This document shows positions 33,719-43,974 of a stretch of 64,000 nucleotides of DNA, piece after piece. The notes beneath the pieces were generated by a model that saw only the letters and a list, made by a program, of their open reading frames with translations, had not been told where the DNA came from and ran no database searches. Location of the stretch: assembly GCA_024583055.1 (NCBI GenBank), contig CP102145.1, forward strand, positions 310,001 to 374,000, read 5' to 3'. This DNA comes from Streptococcus suis. Its GTDB lineage: Bacteria > Bacillota > Bacilli > Lactobacillales > Streptococcaceae. Each line of letters opens with the position of its first letter. Position 1 is the first letter of the stretch. A program made the translations under genes and the position numbers.

Positions 33719-36113
33719 GTAGGGTAGGATACTAGCGAGGTAGTCATTGCGACCCCTTTTCCATCATCCCCCCACCGAACCGGACATGATACTTTCGCAT
33801 CATCCGGCTCTCCAGTAATTTCATTTCATAAACGTGTATTTATTGAACCATTATGTATTGCATGGTGACAATCCCGACAAGTCACTAGCGTTTTTCGACA
33901 TCTTGCTGACATGATTTCTTTCCACTTTGGAACTAATTTCCCATTGTGTTTGTTCAAGTCTGCTAATTTTCTGATATGATGTACCTCTATGTTCTCTTCA
34001 CTTCCACATAGCTCACACTTATTTGCGAGTAATCGCTTGATAAGCTCTGTTCGACCACCATAAACTTGATACGGAGCATCTTCTATTACAGCTTTCTTTT
34101 TATAAGAAAGTGAAATGCCACCCCACGTTGCAACTAGAGGAGGTTTATCTTCTCGAGGCACAACTACCTGTAAACACGGCACAGTTCGGCCATTCGTGCT
34201 AGTTGTGGTAGTCTTATATTTAGCTAACATTTTATTAATGGATGACTTATGTTTAAATGCTAATGTTTTAAGGAGTGATGTTTCCATATACCAATAGACT
34301 TTTGAGAACCATGACAAATTTTGTGCCAATATATAATATTGAACCAGCCCTCTATATTCTTGTTGGTAAGTTTGAACGATACTAAAGTCATCATCATGCA
34401 ATAAGTTATTACGATGAATAGCTTTACCATTTTTCATGTATTGGCGGCATTTGCTTTCAATAACCGATGCAGGTACAAATAATGCGATAACACCATTGGC
34501 ACTCCGTCTCCCTTTGTTATCAATATAATCATTGACACGTTGTGCTTTTATCTCATATCCCAGAAATTTAGCTGATTCTCCAGTCGCATGGGTAATCAAA
34601 GTCTTTTCTTGAGAAAGTTCCAAAGATAACTTAGTATTTAAAAAGTCTCCAATTTGCTTCTTTATAGCCTTTGCCTCAGCTTTTGAACCTGTAAAGCCTA
34701 GAATAAAGTCATCCGCATACCGAACATATCTTAATCTCCGATAGCTGGTATCATAAGTATCAACTGAAGGGAGATTTCTTCTCTCAACAATTAACTGATG
34801 AGCTTTTTTATAATCTCCTTTATCCTGATAGCATTTAATTCTTCTACTCAAACGATTATAGGCTGAGTTTGCTTTCTGCTTGTTACCTCTTGTATATTGA
34901 GGTATCAGTTCTTCACCGACCCACTTATCAAATTGATGTAAATAGATATTAGCTAATAAAGGACTAATAACTCCACCTTGCGGTGTTCCACTAATAGTCT
35001 TGTGAAACTTCCAATCATCAAGATATCCTGCCTCAAGCATATTTTTGATAAGCCTAATAAACCGACCATCCTGAATTTGTCTAGACAACATAGTGATTAA
35101 TACATCATGGTCAATCGTGTCAAAATAACTAGAGATATCTCCTTCTATGAACCAACGTGTCCCTTTCCAGGTCTGAATTTCTTGTAAAGCTGTATGACAC
35201 CCTCTTTTTGGTCTAAAACCATGAGAATGTTCACTAAATTGTGGCTCATAATAGGCTTCTAATATCATGCGAATCACTTCCTGAAGAAGTTTATCACTCC
35301 ATACTGGTATTCCCAAAGGACGGTGTTTTCCATTCTTTTTAGGAATGTACTCTCTCCTAGCTGGTCTCCAGTAATAGGTTTCTTGTCTTAATTGTTCAAT
35401 AATCATATCTATTTTTTGAATAGACATTCCATCAATCGTTTCCTCTGTAACACCCTTTGTCATTGCTCCATTATTCGGGTATAACTTTGCATAGGCTATC
35501 AGATAGAGTTCACGATTAAATAGTAACTTATAAACCCTTTCGAGTGGTTTATCTTGTTTTCCACGTTCATGAATGACCGTTAAAATAGTTTTGGCTGTAC
35601 GCATCCCACGCACCTAATCCTTTCTAACTAATCGAAATTACCTGTCACCCTTCGCCATGTACAAGGATTTCCCTTGCTCGGACTACTACGGTGACTCCGT
35701 TACCATAAGGGTCTCCCCTCTTAGGCAATCCTGCTATTCGTTAAAAATGTACGTTCTAGTAACCCTTAGGTTCCTCACTCATTCCTTTATTCATACTTAT
35801 CGTATGCTCTTTTACTGTAGAAAGTTATTCGTCCAAAATCACAACAACGAATATACAGTAACATCGGTCTCAGTTACTTTCCGATGGGCGATGCTTTGCA
35901 CCTAGTCAGAATTGAGGTTCAAGCAGTTTAGCCTTAACCATAGGTTACGGAACTTGCGGCACATCAAAGCGTTGTAACTCGCTCCTTATCCGCTTTACTA
36001 ACATGCTATTGTCCCCTTTGGGTTTCCCCGCTAGGTTAGTTAGTTGTTCCTATTATTTACTTTCAATAATATCCCTCTGTGAGGGAGATACATTTTTACG
36101 CTTAACAGCGCAC
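33719..36113 (-). mobile_element. group II intron 1 in the SNF2/methylase gene
   Basis: A 2,395-bp intron with 5' GTGCG (36109-36113) and 3' ..CCTAC (33719). Domain V is the classic 34-nt hairpin at 33777-33810 starting GAGCCGG and with a GAAA-like loop. A branch-point A lies near the 3' end. Removing it joins ..AAA ATC to ACA GGA.. in frame, giving 'DNMLKITGEARKLA'. It carries the RT ORF at 33826-35613; 35614-36113 is intron RNA domain I with no gene. Confidence 0.9.
33826..35613 (-). CDS. group II intron-encoded reverse transcriptase/maturase with HNH endonuclease
   Basis: 595 residues. RT palm motif 'YVRYADDFILGF', preceding 'GTPQGGVISPLLANIYLH' and 'FIEGDISSYFDTIDHD', followed by a maturase/thumb region and a C-terminal HNH domain with zinc-type Cys in 'CELCGSEENIEVHHIRKL'. 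It splices its intron and copies it into new sites. The sequence is unlike the second intron protein in the window (about 61-63 kb), so the two introns arrived separately. Confidence 0.93.
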   Translation of the reverse strand: MRGMRTAKTILTVIHERGKQDKPLERVYKLLFNRELYLIAYAKLYPNNGAMTKGVTEETIDGMSIQKIDMIIEQLRQETYYWRPARREYIPKKNGKHRPLGIPVWSDKLLQEVIRMILEAYYEPQFSEHSHGFRPKRGCHTALQEIQTWKGTRWFIEGDISSYFDTIDHDVLITMLSRQIQDGRFIRLIKNMLEAGYLDDWKFHKTISGTPQGGVISPLLANIYLHQFDKWVGEELIPQYTRGNKQKANSAYNRLSRRIKCYQDKGDYKKAHQLIVERRNLPSVDTYDTSYRRLRYVRYADDFILGFTGSKAEAKAIKKQIGDFLNTKLSLELSQEKTLITHATGESAKFLGYEIKAQRVNDYIDNKGRRSANGVIALFVPASVIESKCRQYMKNGKAIHRNNLLHDDDFSIVQTYQQEYRGLVQYYILAQNLSWFSKVYWYMETSLLKTLAFKHKSSINKMLAKYKTTTTSTNGRTVPCLQVVVPREDKPPLVATWGGISLSYKKKAVIEDAPYQVYGGRTELIKRLLANKCELCGSEENIEVHHIRKLADLNKHNGKLVPKWKEIMSARCRKTLVTCRDCHHAIHNGSINTRL

Positions 36114-39100
36114 GATTTTAAGCATGTTATCTCTACTTGGATCAACACTACCTGACTTGATAGCGTCTGAACGCTTTACCAGCTCTTCCAAATAGTATTT
36201 CTGAGCTTGCGTTAACTCGCTTTCCACCGCAATAATCTTAGCTTCAGGTACAGGTAAGTCGAGCATATCTGAGGTCTGAATATCGGCAGTTTCCTTGTAA
36301 ATTCGCATGAGTTCAGGAAGGTTGACAAATTTCTTGAATCGTTTCTTTGGTTGGTACTTATCTCCTGTCGGGGCTAGTTCCATAGAGTTTTCAATATTCC
36401 CAAAAGCCCCAACCCATGAATCAAAATTGGATACCTGGTATCGCTCTAAAACATCAGGTTGAATGTAATTCATCATGGTGAAAAGTTCACTAATAGAGTT
36501 AGAAACTGGTGTTCCTGTCGCAAAAACGACATTTCTATCTCCATGCTCTGCCTGAACCTGTCTCACCTTCATCTCCATATCCACGTTCTTTTTAGAAGTT
36601 GTGTTGGTGATTCCAGCTACATTCCCAAGTCCAGTGATTGGACGGATATTCTTGAAGTGATGAGCCTCATCCACAAAGAGAAAATCAATGCCAAGGTTTT
36701 CAAATTCAATAAAGGTATCTCGCTCTAGTTTTTGGAGTTCTTCCAACTGGTGTTCCAATCCCTTAATCGAACGTTCCGCTTCTTTCACCGTGTAATCAGA
36801 GTCACTTCCTAGTTTAATTTCTCTGAGTTGCTCAAGTTTGTCATTGATATAGGTGACCTGTTTTTCACGACTCATCGGTATCTTCTCAAATTGTGAATCC
36901 CCAATGACAATGGCATCATAGTCCCCTGTAATAATCCGAGACACAAACTGCTTACGTTTGGCTTTGGCAAAGTCTTTCTTAGTAGTCACATAGACTTTCT
37001 TGGTAGGGAAAAATTTCATGATTTCTTGACCAAACTGGGCAGTTAAACTAGAAGGGACCACATAAAGTGGTTTATGTACCATTCCGAGTTCTTTCAGTTT
37101 GAATCCTGCCCCAAGCATGGTAAGTGTTTTACCTGAACCAACTTCATGAGCTAGTAGGGCACGTTTTTCCTCCACAATTCGTTGAATGGCATTCTTTTGG
37201 TGAGGACGTAAGGAGATATTCTGGGCAAGTCCATCAATGGTTAAATGACTACCATCATAGGTCTTTGATACTGTACGATTATAGAGACTGTTATAGGTGT
37301 CTTCAATCATCTGTTGGACTTCTGGATACCTTGCTACAAAACCTTGAAAGAGTTCTTGTAGGTGTGTTTCCTTGGCACGCAGGACTGTTGTTTTCTCTAC
37401 ATCCGTCACATTCTTTTTCTTATCCCCTTCAACAATTTGTTTTGTGATCGTTGGTTGATTGGAATTCAGGAGATTTTCGAAGATTTTTCGACCACTATCA
37501 TAGCGTGAAGCAGGGACACCTAGACTTCTATCCGTTGCGTTGGAATAGGTGTAGGCAAATTTAGATTGGTAAGTGATAACCCCGTCAATGGGACTGACTT
37601 CAAGGACTGTCGCTACTTCTTGGTCTGACAATTCATAGGCATTCCCCATAAAGGTTTCTTGGGCAAATTTTCCGTAAATAGACAAAGGAATCCAGCGTGA
37701 ACCGATTCGATAATCAATGTCTGCCAAGGTAATGCGGGCTGGTTTGACCGTTTCTAGTAGCCCTGCATAATGTGACCAGTCAAAGTCCTGATTGTCTTGT
37801 TTGACAAATAGGTCCACCACTTCTAACTTGCTAACGACATCACCTGACAGAAAGTCTTGACGAGAAACATAGGTCAATTCTCCATTCAAATACTTCTCAG
37901 GATCAGGCATAATGAGGTCACCTAACTCCTCAATCAAGGTCATCTTCGATTCAACCTGATAGATAGACATCATATAAGCAAAATCAACACCTCGTCCGTC
38001 AGCCAAGCTCGAATTTAAGGCATCAAGGGCAGTATGTACCTTTTTAACCTCTTTTTCAGGACGCACTAGAGCCTTCTCAAAGGCAAGGGACTTGGTGTAG
38101 ATAACAGACTTTCCACTTGGATCCAGACGTTCATCTTCCAAACTAGCAAGAAGCGAATACTTATCATCACTATCAAAAAGATTGCGGTTCACAGCACTAT
38201 TCAAATACCCAAAGCGTTTGACAAAGCTATCATAGGTATGATTGAGGTTGCCTAACAAATGGTTAAAGGTACCCTTATCGTAGTCATAATAGCGTTGAAT
38301 GGCAATAACTTCTTGGTAGGCATTGCGAATATCGACCATTCCTTTGATTCGTGCCACTTCTTTATCAGACAAAGGAGCTTCATAGAAAACTGTCTTTTTA
38401 TAATATCCCTTAAACTGTCCGCGTTTAGCTGCATCATCGGTCACATAGACATCCAGAGCAGTGTTATCAGTCACTTCTAAGGCATTAAAGCGATCAATCT
38501 GCTTTTGAGAATGTTTGGTGTCCCACGCTTTGAAGTTGCCCTCTTCATCGACATAGTAACTGATTTCTTCCGTCTTGGTTCCGACTCGAATGCCTTTATT
38601 ATCTCGATAGTAAACTGTAGAACCCTGGTAACCAAAACTATACTGACCAAGATTCTCTCTCATTTCTGCTGGTATGGAGGTATCAATGACTTGTTTGGTC
38701 AACACATTTGGATTAATGATGACTTCATTTCTATCAATCTTTCTTGGGGCTTTTACTTGATGTAGAGCTGCTTCAACACTTGCAATCAAGTCATCACTAG
38801 TCCCCTTAACAGAAAGTGTTCCTCCGTTAAAATTTCTGACCTCGTAGGTTCCTAGCACTTGGCTATTGTATTCTCCATCAAAGTAAGGATTGAGCCAAAT
38901 GCGACTATCCTTGTCATAGCGAATGGAACCTGAAAAGGCTAAGTCGTCTGCCACATATCCCTTGTCTAAGTGTTTCTGGAAGAATAACATATCCGTTGTG
39001 ACACTCGTTCCTGCAATGGCCTTAAAGGCAGAATCAGGCAGTCGAACCCCACCAAGAAATTCAGTTGTCTCACGAATATCTTGTAAAATATTTTCTGTTC

Positions 39101-41090
39101 GCTTATCCATAGTTCCTGTGGAAGAGATAATCGCTACTTGTCCACCATCATGGACCAAATCAAGTGACTTTTTGACAAAGTAGTCATGAATCATATAAGG
39201 CTTATCGTACCTGTTATCCGCAATTCGTATATTGGCAAACGGCACATTTGAAATCACCAAATCAAAACTATTGTCGTTAAAAGCTACCGTCTCAAAGCCC
39301 TTAATTTCAATGTGACTATTGGGATGAAGGTGTTTGGCTATAGCTCCTGTGATGGTGTCTAACTCTACACCATATAACTCACTCTTTTCTCTTAAGTGTT
39401 TGGGCATTGCTGCAAAGAAATTCCCTGTTCCCATGGAAGGATCTAGGATTTTGCCACCTGTAAAGCCATCTCTTTCCAACTTATCCCACATCTGACGGAT
39501 CAGGGCTGGGTCTGTGTAATAGGCTGTCAGAGAGGACTGTTTCATATCCGAATACTCTTTATCTGTGACTATGCTTTTCAGTTCTTCTCGTTCCTTAGAA
39601 AATTTTGGATTATAGTCATCAAAGAAATCATTGGCTAGTCCACCCCAGCCCACATACTTGGCAAGGAGTTCTTGTTCACTTGTACTTGCCTGACGGCGTC
39701 CCGTTTCAAGTGTTTTAACCAAACGAATGGCCGCAATGTTTGTCTCAACCTTATCTCTAGCAGTCTTAGGATAAAAGTCCGTCATATCTTCTGGAAAATA
39801 AAAGTCCGTTACTGGAATCTCTGGAATTGTTTCGACTACTACCTCTTCAGGAATTTGACTATCTGTTTCTTCAAGATCAGTATCGTTATGACCTTTTTCT
39901 GAACCATCTGGTTCCAATAGTCCAATACTCTGAACTGGCTCCTCTTCCAGAAATGAGAATAGGTTTAATTCTTGGTCCGCTTCTTCTAACTCTGTTTGTG
40001 GTTCAGCCTTTGGCTGATGAAGTGCCTGACTGACTTCTTCCCAGGTCCTCAAATAAAGAACTGGATTTTGTTCAATGATATCCGAAAAGTCATTGACTAA
40101 CTCAATCCGAATCAAACCGTTCAATCGAGCATCGCTGACCGACACGACCTCAAAGTCCTGTCCCTTATAGGAAACCAATGACCCCAGAGGAAAAGTGTCC
40201 AATACTCTCTGGACTAGTGGATTTTCCGCAAATTCTTCATCAACCACTACTTTCGACTCAGCTTTCTCTAGCTTGCTTTTCCAATCTCTGAGGGTTAAAT
40301 CTGGCTGATTACCTTTATCTTTTTCAAATTGTTCCGCATCTTCTCTGCTAAGTTCTTGGTGTAAAAAGGCGTAGGCAACTTGTCGCAGCTCTTCAATGGA
40401 AAGCTGGCTACCAAAGAAAAATTCAACCTTTTCATGACTCAATCCCATTTGGAATAGTTCTGTCGCAAGGGCTAGTTGAGTTACCGAGGCTTTGGGATAG
40501 CCACCTAGTAAAGCAAGGTCCGCATTTTTCAAACGAAAACGACCTGCCGCATCCAATAAAATACCGACTTGGTCTGGGTCAAACTGAGATAGCTCAATCC
40601 CCACTTGAGTCAATTTTTCTTGATTTTCTATCCTAATGGCTTGTCCAATTTTTTCTAATTCCTTTTCTTCGACTCTAGTCAGCGTTCGTTTCAACTCATA
40701 GGGACTACCATCAGCTTCTAGATAGGTGAGTAACTCCTCGCCATCAAAGACTGGTGTCATTTCCATCTCAGTGTCAAAATCACCTCGTCTAAAACTTGGG
40801 ACTTTGGAACGTTCATTTCGAATTTGGTCAAAATATGTTAGAATCTCAAATTTACGTCGTAAAGATAACTCTTCATAAGCTGGCAGATGACTGGTTTTTC
40901 CTGTTTGAACATTCAGTTGAGACAAATCTACATCCAAACTAGCAATAACCAGAGAGCCCTCTTCTCGAAAAGATATTGCTTGATTACTACTCACTTTGTG
41001 CTCATCAACAGTTTCTTCATTTTCTAGAACTGTTTCATCAACTCTTGTTTCAAGCTCAGGCTCGTAAGTCAAGAGAAACTGCTCAATATC
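36114..41090 (-). pseudogene. central part of the SNF2 helicase/DNA methylase gene
   Basis: 1,659 codons between the IS insertion and intron 1. In order: an acidic low-complexity region, a RadC/antirestriction-like spacer, an adenine-specific methyltransferase domain with 'ILDPSMGTGNFFAAMP' (SAM binding) and 'DLVISNVPFANI' (NPPF-type catalytic motif), and a SNF2 helicase with 'LLAHEVGSGKT' (Walker A), 'LFVDEAHHFKN' (DEAH) and 'FATGTPVSNS'. Such giant proteins occur in Tn5252-type ICEs; their job (DNA protection or processing) is not settled. With the N-terminal piece and the 3' exon, about 1,982 codons were originally continuous. The IS and 3' truncation should inactivate it. Confidence 0.85.
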
Positions 41091-41099
41091 TCGGCTGAT

Positions 41100-42724
41100 G
41101 GTTAAGCCCATATAATGGTGTAAATTAATAAAAAATAAAAGAGCCATTGGCTCAGCCTTTAGGTATAATGTAAGCGACAAAACAAAACATATACAGGAGG
41201 CTAAAACAATGGCTCAACTTAATATTACATTGAATCAAGATGAAATTCTACAATTACTTTTTGATAATCGCGAGGAAGCGTTTCGTACTCTTCTTGAAAG
41301 AACACTTAACCAAGTGTTGTTAGCTGAATCCAAAGAACAACTTCAAGCTGGTCCGTATGAGCGTACAGATGACAGGAAAGATAACCGAAATGGCTTTAGA
41401 CAGCGTGAATTAAATACTAGAATTGGAAAAATTACCTTAACAGTCCCTAGACATCGTAACCAACCCTTTAAAACGATGGTTTTCGATACGTATTCACGAA
41501 GTGAAGCTGCCTTAGTAACAACAATGGCAGAGATGGTTGTAAATGGCGTATCTACACGGAAAGTTTCAAGTGTCATTGAAACACTATGTGGCACTTCAAT
41601 ATCGAAATCTGCGGTTTCTGAGACCTGTAAGATCCTCGAGAAGGAAGTTGAATTATTCCGAAATCGCCCCTTAGAAGGCAGATATCCATTTTTAACGGTG
41701 GATGCTACCTATTTTAAAGTCCGTGAGGACAACCGTGTGATTTCTAAAGCCCTCATGATTGCTTATGGGACGAATGAGCACGGGAAACGTGAAGTACTTG
41801 GGTTCTCTGCCTATAAAAATGAATCTAAGGATACTTGGGTTGATTTCTTAACTCAGTTAAAAAAACGCGGTTTAAGTGGCTTAATGATGATTACTTCCGA
41901 TGCGCATGAGGGAATTATTCATGCAATCCAAAAGGTATTTCCTGATGTTCCATGGCAAAGATGTCAATTCCATTTTTCGAGGAATATTGGCGATAAATTG
42001 CCAAAGAAATACAGGTCAGCCATCCTTTCTGAGCTGAATGAGATCTTTAATTCCCAAAATAGTAAAGAGGCAAGGGTTAAGAAAAACCGGCTTATTGAAG
42101 AGTATTCTGATGTGGCAGAATCAGCGATGATTTGCTTAGAAAACGGATTTGAGAGTGCTATTACCGTGATGACGTTACCTAAATCTCTTCATAAGTACTA
42201 CCGAACCTCAAATCAAATTGAACGACTTAATAAAGAACTAAAAAGGAGATCAAATTCAATTGGTATATTTCCAAATGTCAACTCTCTTATTCGTTTAATG
42301 GGATCTGTTCTCATTGAGACCCATAACAATAACCAAGGTCGAAAAGCAATTTTTAAGAATGAAACCTTGATTAACCTTATCACATCAGGTATACGTGACC
42401 AGCTTATTCGAATTGCCGAAGAGCAAGCTGCTTACTTGGCAGCTTAATTAAAAACTTTCTTTCAATGAAACTTTTGACGAGTCGTAGATTTTGTTTTCAA
42501 AAAATTATTTTTTGTACAAACAGCAAGCTACGAAATATTAGCGATGCTCTCTTTTGTGTCAAGGTACGCATTCGCTCAAGCCCTTGACACAAATTCGCTC
42601 ATCGCTTTATTATTTCTATCTTGCTTGTTTGGCAAAAAAATGGAATGTGCGTCGGAGACTTTTGTCAAAATAGATACTTCCGTTTCTGTACCTAATGGTT
42701 TTTACACACAATTCTGGACTTGAC
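41100..42724 (+). mobile_element. IS256-family insertion sequence
   Basis: About 1,625 bp flanked by the direct repeat TCGGCTGAT (41091-41099 and 42725-42733). Imperfect inverted ends are GGTTAAGCCCATA.. and GTCAAGTCCAGA.. with GTGTAAA further in, like IS256 ends. It lies inside the SNF2/methylase gene in the opposite orientation. The frame of the host gene is continuous across the duplication (..ADR-ISR-DIEQ..). Confidence 0.9.
41209..42447 (+). CDS. IS256-family transposase
   Basis: 412 residues of the mutator/IS256 DDE type. 'YPFLTVDATYFKVRED' carries the first Asp, 'MMITSDAHEGI' the second, and the Glu follows in 'SNQIERLNKELKRRS'. 'WQRCQFHFSRNI' is the conserved C/H motif of this family. 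GGAGG lies seven bases before the ATG. The frame is intact, so the element could still move. Confidence 0.95.
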   Translation: MAQLNITLNQDEILQLLFDNREEAFRTLLERTLNQVLLAESKEQLQAGPYERTDDRKDNRNGFRQRELNTRIGKITLTVPRHRNQPFKTMVFDTYSRSEAALVTTMAEMVVNGVSTRKVSSVIETLCGTSISKSAVSETCKILEKEVELFRNRPLEGRYPFLTVDATYFKVREDNRVISKALMIAYGTNEHGKREVLGFSAYKNESKDTWVDFLTQLKKRGLSGLMMITSDAHEGIIHAIQKVFPDVPWQRCQFHFSRNIGDKLPKKYRSAILSELNEIFNSQNSKEARVKKNRLIEEYSDVAESAMICLENGFESAITVMTLPKSLHKYYRTSNQIERLNKELKRRSNSIGIFPNVNSLIRLMGSVLIETHNNNQGRKAIFKNETLINLITSGIRDQLIRIAEEQAAYLAA

Positions 42725-43198
42725 TCGGCTGATCCGATCCGCTAAATTATTAGCCACACGATACACATTGACCAAATTAGCTCCCCTACTCTTTTGTAAT
42801 AGAGAATCTGGTGAAATAGTTTGGTAGTGTCCATTTGAGTCTAATAGTTGAAAACGAGTGGCCAGATTGAACAAGGCCACTTCAATCACCAAGTCTTTTT
42901 CAGACGGCGATAGTTTGTCGAGTTTTTGGAGACCACTTTGGCCGAAAACTTGTGTATAGGTCAATAGATCATGAGCAGTATCATAAGGACTAGCCTGGAC
43001 AAAAGCTGAAACATCTGTCTCAAAGTGAAGTACCTGAACAGATCTTTTTATTCCCTGCCTATTTGTCATAAACTGACGAATAAGACTATCCCACTCCTCA
43101 TCAAAATGCTCTGCTTGGTAATATAAAAATGCCTCAAGCAGGGCTCTATCACGAGGAATGGTGGCTCTCATCATTTGTAGTAAGACTTCTTGATTCAT
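42725..43198 (-). pseudogene. N-terminal part of the SNF2/methylase gene
   Basis: 158 codons before the IS, starting at ATG 43198 where GGGAGGG is correctly spaced; the open frame to 43216 lies in the ribosome-site region. The region is helical and acidic with no recognisable domain. The apparent separate ORF ends only because it runs into the IS ('VKSRIVCKNH' is IS-encoded). Without the IS, residues '..NLADRISRDIEQFLL' read straight into the large downstream frame. Confidence 0.85.
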
Positions 43199-43247
43199 TA
43201 TTCCCTCCCATTTCAAAAAGGCTGAGAGTGTTTCTCAGCCCTTTGCA

Positions 43248-43799
43248 TTAATCTAGGACCAAGGCTCGTTGGTCTCTTTCTTGTGGAATACCTTCCATTA
43301 CAGTTGCCACATAGTGTTGTAAGAAATGACTTTTCTGGTCTAGTAAATCTTTTTGCAAGGCAAGGTGAACCAAATCTCCAAAATAATCCTGACTGGAAAT
43401 AGCCAAGTCCTGTTGGATCATGGCCTGTAAGGTTTCAAGGCTAAGTGGTGAATAATCGTCACTATCCAAAACCTCATACTGTTCCAAGGTGTCTGAGAGA
43501 CTATTTGAAGACATTAAATCCATAATAAAACTAGAGCCTTCCCCTGTTCGGTACAGCTTTTCCAGAATGTCAGTCATATCTGCCTGTACTTCATCCTGAT
43601 AACTATCAACTTTAACTCGTAGCTCATCACTTATCAAGGATAGGTCATCCTCATCCATATAATCTTGATAAACCTGATTGAGGATTGTTCTATCAGAAAT
43701 ACTTAATTCCAAAGAGAGAAAGGCTTTGATAAACTCTTGGTAATCGACCTTCTCCATTTCAGACAAAGCCTCTTTCATGGTGTCAAAGTTCCAAGCCAT
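43248..43799 (-). CDS. acidic ICE protein of unknown function
   Basis: 183 residues from ATG 43799 with AAAGGAG upstream (a GTG lies one codon earlier). The protein is strongly acidic and predicted helical ('DDLSLISDELRVKVDSYQDE', 'SISDRTILNQVYQDYMDEDD'), with no Cys and no membrane segment. I do not recognise a family. It overlaps the preceding calcium-binding mini-protein by 17 bp and lies 50 bp before the SNF2/methylase start, so the three form one ICE operon with the adhesin. Confidence 0.7.
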   Translation of the reverse strand: MAWNFDTMKEALSEMEKVDYQEFIKAFLSLELSISDRTILNQVYQDYMDEDDLSLISDELRVKVDSYQDEVQADMTDILEKLYRTGEGSSFIMDLMSSNSLSDTLEQYEVLDSDDYSPLSLETLQAMIQQDLAISSQDYFGDLVHLALQKDLLDQKSHFLQHYVATVMEGIPQERDQRALVLD

Positions 43800-43974
43800 C
43801 ACACAACTCCTTTTGTGGGACTAGTGGTGAATGTCCAGATTGTAGCTCTTCTAAATCAGCTTGACCATCACCATCTGTATCAACAGACTGCGGATTGGTT
43901 CCCAATGCTAGTTCCTGAGCATCTGTCAAACCATCTTGGTCTGAATCCTTTTCATAAATAGTTTTTGGATTCAT
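43783..43974 (-). CDS. thrombospondin type-3 repeat-like calcium-binding mini-protein
   Basis: 63 residues. 'DSDQDGLTDAQELALGTNP' and 'DTDGDGQADLEELQSG' are two Ca2+-binding loops of the bacterial TSP3/dockerin-like type (DxDxDG). There is no signal peptide, so it is unusual for the family, which is normally part of secreted proteins. Its ATG lies one base from the adhesin stop with GGAGGAG inside the adhesin's end, so translation is coupled. It may be a displaced domain of the adhesin (inference). Confidence 0.7.
   Translation of the reverse strand: MNPKTIYEKDSDQDGLTDAQELALGTNPQSVDTDGDGQADLEELQSGHSPLVPQKELCDGLEL

Noticed and set aside
35657..35905. Open frame in the 5' part of intron 1
   Set aside because: This is structured intron RNA (domain I region) with no protein features.
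36102..41180. A single complete 1,692-aa protein starting at 41180
   Set aside because: Its first 27 codons are inside the IS256-type element and its last codons are in the intron; it is the middle part of a longer gene.
42692..43216. A separate 174-aa gene upstream of the helicase
   Set aside because: The last residues are encoded by the IS end, and the frame is continuous with the helicase gene across the 9-bp duplication.
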